DNA of 64,000 nt from Archivesica marissinica (lineage: Eukaryota; Mollusca; Bivalvia; Venerida; Vesicomyidae), in the NCBI GenBank assembly GCA_014843695.1, contig CM026403.1:5599281-5663280 (forward strand), written 5' to 3'. Shown here one piece after another: positions 57,950-64,000 of this stretch. Made by a program: the position numbers and the translations under genes. The number at the start of each line of letters is the position of its first letter. The stretch's first letter is position 1. The notes under the pieces are model-generated. The model was not told the origin of the DNA and did not search any database. It saw only the letters and a list, made by a program, of their open reading frames with translations.

Positions 57950-59035
57950 AGAACTCAACCAATCAGTGTGTAAAGTGCAGTGCATAGTCAGTGTGTAGAC
58001 ATGTGAGTGACGTCAGTGTGAATAGTACATTGCATAGTCAGTGTGTAGATATATGGCTGACGTCAGTGTGTATAGTACATTGCATAGTCAGTGTGTAGAT
58101 ATATGACTGACGTCAGTGTGTATAGTACAGTGCATAGTAGGTGTGTAGATATATGACTGACGTCAGTGTGTATAGTACATTGCATAGTCAAATGTGTAGA
58201 TATAGGGCTGACGTCAGTGTACATAGGGTAGTACAGTTTGTAGATATATGACTGACGTCAGTGTGTATAGTACATTGCATAGTCAATGTGTAGATATATG
58301 GCTGACGTCAGTGTGTATAGTACATTGCATAGTCAGTGTGTAGATATATGACTGACGTCAGTGTGTATAGTACAGTGCATAGTAGGTGTGTAGATATATG
58401 ACTGACGTCAGTGTGTATAGTACATTGCATAGTCAAATGTGTAGATATAGGGCTGACGTCAGTGTACATAGGGTAGTACAGTTTGTAGATATATGACTGA
58501 CGTCAGTGTGTATAGTACATTGCATAGTCAAATGTGTAGATATATGGCTGACGTCAGTGTACATAGGGTAGTACAGTTTGTAGATATATGACTGACGTCA
58601 GTATGTATAGGGCAGTGCACATTCAGTTTGTAGATATATGGCTGACGTCAGTGTGCATAGTACAGTGCACAGTAAGTCTGTAGATATATGGCTGACGTCA
58701 GTGTGCATAGTACAGTGCACAGTAAGTTTGTAGATATATGGCTGACGTCAGTGTATATAGTGTAGTACCTAGTCAGTGTGTAGATATGTGTGTATAATGC
58801 AGTAGGTTTGTAGAAAAGTGACTGACGTCAGTATACATAGGGTAGTGGGCAGTCAGTTTATAGACAAGTGACTGACGCCAGTGTGCATAGTCAGTTTGCA
58901 GATATGTGACTGGCGTCAGTGTGTAGTGCAGTGCGCAGTAAGTTTGTAGACAAGAGACTGGCGTAATGGGTAGTACATAGTCAGTTTGCAGATGTGACTG
59001 GCGTCAGTGTATATAGGGTAGCAGATGAACATACA
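57950..59035. repeat. 50-bp minisatellite array carrying a CRE palindrome in most units
   Basis: Units contain CTGACGTCAGTGTGTATAGT, ACATTGCATAGTCAGTGTGT and AGATATATGA. I count 17 exact TGACGTCA motifs, the consensus CREB/ATF site, between 58008 and about 58830. The last units degrade to GACGCCA and GGCGTCA. A block of five units recurs at 245-bp spacing (TATAGGGCTG at 58201 and 58446). It lies about 0.9 kb upstream of the identified PTB-gene exons. Confidence 0.95.
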
Positions 59036-59072
59036 GTGCTGTATATATGGGTGATCATAACGTATATAAATT

Positions 59073-59333
59073 TACGGATATACAGTCCAGTGGTGAACAC
59101 GCTGGACTGGTAATCCAGGGAACGCAGGTTCGATCCCCCGTCTGACCCTAATAAAATTAACAGTGGGACTTTAAACCGAGGTCTCGTGTCGGTACTTTAC
59201 ACCGTGCATGCAAAATACCCAGAGGAGACTCTGTATCATTGCACTATCCTCCAACAATCTAAAATGACTAATCTCTTCAGGAGGCGTCGCTCATATGGGC
59301 AACCGGTAGCGACGATAAATAAACGTAAAACAC
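59073..59333 (+). mobile_element. SINE-A copy with target-site duplication
   Basis: A-box region GATATACAGTCCAGTGG, intact anticodon arm and B box (GCAGGTTCGATCCC), shortened body and complete tail. ATATAAATT occurs at 59064-59072 and 59334-59342. Confidence 0.94.
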
Positions 59334-60240
59334 ATATAAATTATCACACATATAAATTATAATGGCTATTCAGATTTCACTAATAGTACTAGAAATCTGC
59401 CGGCGGTCAGTAATTAGTCGATTTTAGTGGATTTATCAAATGCTTTGGCGAAACTTACTTACATTGGCAATACTGAGTGCATGGCAAATGACCTAACAAC
59501 CGATTACGGGTTCACGTACACGAGAATAGCACACAGTACATGCTGTGAACGTTGACACTCCTGATTTATACCAACAACATATACTTAATTTCTTCCCAAA
59601 CATGTATTTGCATTTGTTAATGACCTTTCATACGATGGATTTTAAAATATTCATTGGGCTTGGTGTTAATATACCAACTGACATACCTCAGCTGACATAC
59701 CTCAAACAAAATATCACTATTATATATGCTTACGTAGACTCCTTTGCAATTCCACGAATCCTATTTGAAAATTCGAAAAATGATATCCATCAAAATGTTT
59801 CAAATTCTGATTAAAAACGCTTACATTCGTTTCGATTTTTTCACTTTATAGATATGATTTATAGTTACGTAGTTTATGTGTTTCATTAGAAAGAACGCAA
59901 TGATGCGGATTGCCTGAGGTTTCGTATAAATTTCACGAAATTTGATTAAATCAATGATAGGTTGATTACTTACAGTGAATGTTTTGATGTTACATTGCAT
60001 GGTGTCGCTTTCATATTTCATAAGTTATATTATTCATGCTTGAAAACTTTACAGTATGCCCGTGATGTTTAGGGAAAGTTAATCAATAAGGTATTCACTT
60101 TCAGGCCAAACATTTTCGACGTATAATAATAATATTATTATTTTACGAGAAATCTCATCTAACAAAAGTTAATCTACCATGAAGCCCTCAACATATATAC
60201 AAATATACAAATTAAATTATAGACCTATAAAAAATCTAAC
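59334..60240. other. AT-rich intergenic DNA
   Basis: No gene recognised. An 89-codon plus-strand frame near 59545 opens with GTG, has no known domain and lies in AT-rich DNA. A donor-like GTAAGTAAG occurs on the minus strand at 59462. Confidence 0.45.
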
Positions 60241-60661
60241 ATTGTGTATGCATCTACCAATTAACGTTGTAATATCGCCGTATAGCCTAACATATGACAT
60301 GTGTATGCATCTACCAATTAACGTTGCAATATCGCCGTATAACCTACCATATGCCATGTGTATGCCTCTACCATTTACCATTGCAATATCGCCGTATAGC
60401 CTAACGTATGACATGTGTATGCATCTACCATTTACCATTGCAATATCGCCGTATAACCTAACATATGCCATGTGTATGCCTCTACCATTTACCATTGCAA
60501 TATCGCCGTATAACCTAACATATGCCATGTGTATGCCTCTACCATTTACCATTGCAATATCGCCGTATAGCCTAACATATGCCATGTGTATGCCTCTACC
60601 ATTTACCATTGCAATATCGCCGTATAACCTAACATATGACATGTGTATGCCTCTACCATTT
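60241..60661. repeat. 57-bp minisatellite array ending at an assembly gap
   Basis: About seven units contain CATGTGTATGCCTCTACCAT, TTACCATTGCAATATCGCCG and TATAACCTAACATATGC. The unit is a multiple of three, so frames stay open on both strands. It is cut by the N gap, so the extent is unknown. Confidence 0.97.
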
Positions 60662-61661
60662 NNNNNNNNNNNNNNNNNNNNNNNNNNNNNNNNNNNNNNN
60701 NNNNNNNNNNNNNNNNNNNNNNNNNNNNNNNNNNNNNNNNNNNNNNNNNNNNNNNNNNNNNNNNNNNNNNNNNNNNNNNNNNNNNNNNNNNNNNNNNNNN
60801 NNNNNNNNNNNNNNNNNNNNNNNNNNNNNNNNNNNNNNNNNNNNNNNNNNNNNNNNNNNNNNNNNNNNNNNNNNNNNNNNNNNNNNNNNNNNNNNNNNNN
60901 NNNNNNNNNNNNNNNNNNNNNNNNNNNNNNNNNNNNNNNNNNNNNNNNNNNNNNNNNNNNNNNNNNNNNNNNNNNNNNNNNNNNNNNNNNNNNNNNNNNN
61001 NNNNNNNNNNNNNNNNNNNNNNNNNNNNNNNNNNNNNNNNNNNNNNNNNNNNNNNNNNNNNNNNNNNNNNNNNNNNNNNNNNNNNNNNNNNNNNNNNNNN
61101 NNNNNNNNNNNNNNNNNNNNNNNNNNNNNNNNNNNNNNNNNNNNNNNNNNNNNNNNNNNNNNNNNNNNNNNNNNNNNNNNNNNNNNNNNNNNNNNNNNNN
61201 NNNNNNNNNNNNNNNNNNNNNNNNNNNNNNNNNNNNNNNNNNNNNNNNNNNNNNNNNNNNNNNNNNNNNNNNNNNNNNNNNNNNNNNNNNNNNNNNNNNN
61301 NNNNNNNNNNNNNNNNNNNNNNNNNNNNNNNNNNNNNNNNNNNNNNNNNNNNNNNNNNNNNNNNNNNNNNNNNNNNNNNNNNNNNNNNNNNNNNNNNNNN
61401 NNNNNNNNNNNNNNNNNNNNNNNNNNNNNNNNNNNNNNNNNNNNNNNNNNNNNNNNNNNNNNNNNNNNNNNNNNNNNNNNNNNNNNNNNNNNNNNNNNNN
61501 NNNNNNNNNNNNNNNNNNNNNNNNNNNNNNNNNNNNNNNNNNNNNNNNNNNNNNNNNNNNNNNNNNNNNNNNNNNNNNNNNNNNNNNNNNNNNNNNNNNN
61601 NNNNNNNNNNNNNNNNNNNNNNNNNNNNNNNNNNNNNNNNNNNNNNNNNNNNNNNNNNNNN
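60662..61661. other. Assembly gap, exactly 1000 N
   Basis: A placeholder-length gap between the 57-bp array and the 44-bp satellite. True size and adjacency are unknown. Confidence 0.99.
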
Positions 61662-64000
61662 TCTACAATGATTGACCAGGTATATATAGTGGCAGAGCCT
61701 ATCCCTCTACACACTGATTGACCAGGTATATATAGTGGTGGAGCGTACCCCTCTACAATGATTGACCAGGTATATATAGTGGCAGAGCGTACCCCTCTAC
61801 AACTGATTGACCAGGTATATATAGTGGTGGAGCGTACCCCTCTACAATGATTGACCAGGTATATATAGTGGTGGAGCGTACCCCTCTACAACTGATTGAC
61901 CAGGTATATATAGTGGTGGAGCGTACCCCTCTACAATGATTGACCAGGTATATATAGTGGTGGAGCGTACCCCTCTACATATGATTGACCAGGTATATAT
62001 AGTGGTGGAGCGTACCCCTCTACAATGATTGACCAGGTATATATAGTGGTGGAGCCTATCCCTCTACATACTGATTGACCAGGTATATATAGTGGTGGAG
62101 CGTACCCCTCTACAATGATTGACCAGGTATATATAGTGGTGGAGCGTACCCCTCTACAATGATTGACCCTGTATATATAGTGGTGGAGCGTACCCCTCTA
62201 CAATGATTGACCAGGTATATATAGTGGTGGAGCGTACCCCTCTACAATGATTGACCAGGTATATATAGTGGTGGAGCGTACCCCTCTACAATGATTGACC
62301 CGGTATATATAGTGGTGGAGTGTACCCCTCTACAATGATTGACCCTGTATATATAGTGGTGGAGCGTACCCCTCTACAATGATTGACCAGGTATATATAG
62401 TGGTGGAGCGTACCCCTCTACAATGATTGACCAGGTATATATAGTGGTGGAGTGTACCCCTCTACAATGATTGACCAGGTATATATAGTGGTGGAGTGTA
62501 CCCCTCTACAATGATTGACCCGGTATATATAGTGGTGGAGTGTACCCCTCTACAATGATTGACCAGGTATATATAGTGGTGGAGCGTACACCTCTACAAT
62601 GATTGACCAGGTATATATAGTGGTGGAGCGTACCCCTCTACAATGATTGACCAGGTATATATAGTGGTGGAGCGTACCCCTCTACAATGATTGACCAGGT
62701 ATATATAGTGGTGGAGCGTACCCCTCTACAATGATTGACCAGGTATATATAGTGGTGGAGCGTACACCTCTACAATGATTGACCAGGTATATATAGTGGT
62801 GGAGCGTACCCCTCTACAATGATTGACCCTGTATATATAGTGGTGGAGCGTACCCCTCTACAATGATTGACCAGGTATATATAGTGGTGGAGCGTACCCC
62901 TCTACAATGATTGACCAGGTATATATAGTGGTGGAGCGTACCCCTCTACAATGATTGACCCGGTATATATAGTGGTGGAGTGTACCCCTCTACAATGATT
63001 GACCCTGTATATATAGTGGTGGAGCGTACCCCTCTACACTGATTGACCAGGTATATATAGTGGTGGAGCGTACCCCTCTACAATGATTGACCAGGTATAT
63101 ATAGTGGTGGAGCGTACCCCTCTACAATGATTGACCAGGTATATATAGTGGTGGAGCGTACCCCTCTACAATGATTGACCCGGTATATATAGTGGTGGAG
63201 CGTACCCCTCTACAATGATTGACCCGGTATATATAGTGGTGGAGCGTACCCCTCTACAATGATTGACCAGGTATATATAGTGGTGGAGCGTACCCCTCTA
63301 CAATGATTGCGCAGGTATATATAGTGGTGGAGCGTACCCCTCTACAATGATTGACCAGGTATATATAGTAGTGGAGCGTACCCCTCTACAATGATTGACG
63401 CTCTATATATAGTGGTGGAGCGTACCTCTCTACAATGATTGACCCGGTATATATAGTGGTGGAGCGTACCCCTCTACAATGATTGACCCGTTATATATAG
63501 TGGTGGAGCGTACCCCTCTACAATGATTGACCCAGTATGTATAGTGGTGGAGCGTACCCCTCTACAATGATTGACCCGGTATATATAGTGGTGGAGCGTA
63601 CCCCTCTATAATGATTGACCCGGTATATATAGTGGTGGAGCGTACACCTCTACACTGCTTGACCAGGTATATATAGTGGTGGAGCGTACCGCTCTACAAT
63701 GATTGACCCTGTATATATAGTGGTGGAGCGTACACCTCTACAATGATTGACCCTGTATATATAGTGGTGGAGCGTACCACTCTACAATGATTGACCAGGT
63801 ATATATAGTGGTGGAGCGTACCCCTCTACAATGATTGACCAGGTATATATAGTGGTGGGTGTACCCCTCTACAATGATTGACCAGGTATATATAGTGGTG
63901 GAGCGTACCCCTCTACAATGATTGACCAGGTATATATAGTGGTGGGCGTACCCCTCTACAATGATTGACCAGGTATATATAGTGGTGGAGCGTACCCCTC
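61662..64000. repeat. 44-bp satellite array (right block), continues past window end
   Basis: About 53 units of the same 44-bp repeat as 4475-14706, in the same orientation. The first few units carry distinctive variants (GGCAGAGC, ACAACTGATTG, ACATACTGATTG) not seen in the left block. The remainder is nearly uniform. Confidence 0.99.

Noticed and set aside
59453..59500. Minus-strand donor-like GTAAGTAAG as the end of a 5' exon of the PTB gene
   Set aside because: The preceding sequence has an in-frame stop in the phase required by the exon at 57100. It could only be an untranslated exon, and nothing else supports it.
59545..59814. 89-codon plus-strand frame
   Set aside because: It opens with GTG rather than ATG, lies in AT-rich DNA, has no recognisable domain and no splice or promoter context.

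Overview
The window is eukaryotic and very poor in genes. Most of its non-N sequence is tandem arrays, and tRNA-derived SINEs, small terminal-inverted-repeat (TIR) elements and AT-rich single-copy DNA lie between them. Only one gene is convincing, and it is spliced. The spliced gene, the several SINE families and the minisatellite load fit an invertebrate animal, plausibly a bivalve mollusc. That taxon is inference from general character, not from a diagnostic gene. SINE-A to SINE-E are local labels, not database names.

Layout: 0.1-2.3 kb, 43/38/33-bp array. 2.8-4.2 kb, SINE pieces and CT repeats. 4.5-14.7 kb, 44-bp satellite ending at a 1000-N gap. 15.7-18.0 kb, 47-bp array. 18.3-26.8 kb, AT-rich DNA with many SINEs, one TIR element and several short arrays. 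27.1-29.8 kb, 38-bp array. 30.4-35.6 kb, SINEs plus arrays built from SINE modules. 35.8-37.9 kb, 36-bp and 35-bp arrays. 38.1-43.4 kb, 55-bp higher-order array carrying captured SINE heads. 43.5-46.6 kb, SINEs, two arrays and a hairpin element. 46.7-49.1 kb, 76-bp array. 49.3-52.1 kb, two copies of the TIR element. 52.6-57.1 kb, a gene on the minus strand. 58.0-59.0 kb, 50-bp array with a palindromic CRE in most units. 60.2-60.7 kb, 57-bp array, then a second 1000-N gap. 61.7-64.0 kb, the 44-bp satellite again.

The gene has two coding exons (57100..56715 and 54105..52956) joined by a phase-consistent GT-AG intron. It predicts an adaptor-like protein of about 499 residues: an N-terminal PTB/PID-like domain, then a long Ser/Pro-rich disordered tail containing a DSGxxS motif.

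Two observations stand out. A SINE inserted at the 5' splice site of this gene, and its 12-bp target-site duplication begins at intron position +2. Second, several minisatellites here are tandem amplifications of individual SINE modules (head, body, or left flank plus head), so SINE insertions appear to seed new arrays.
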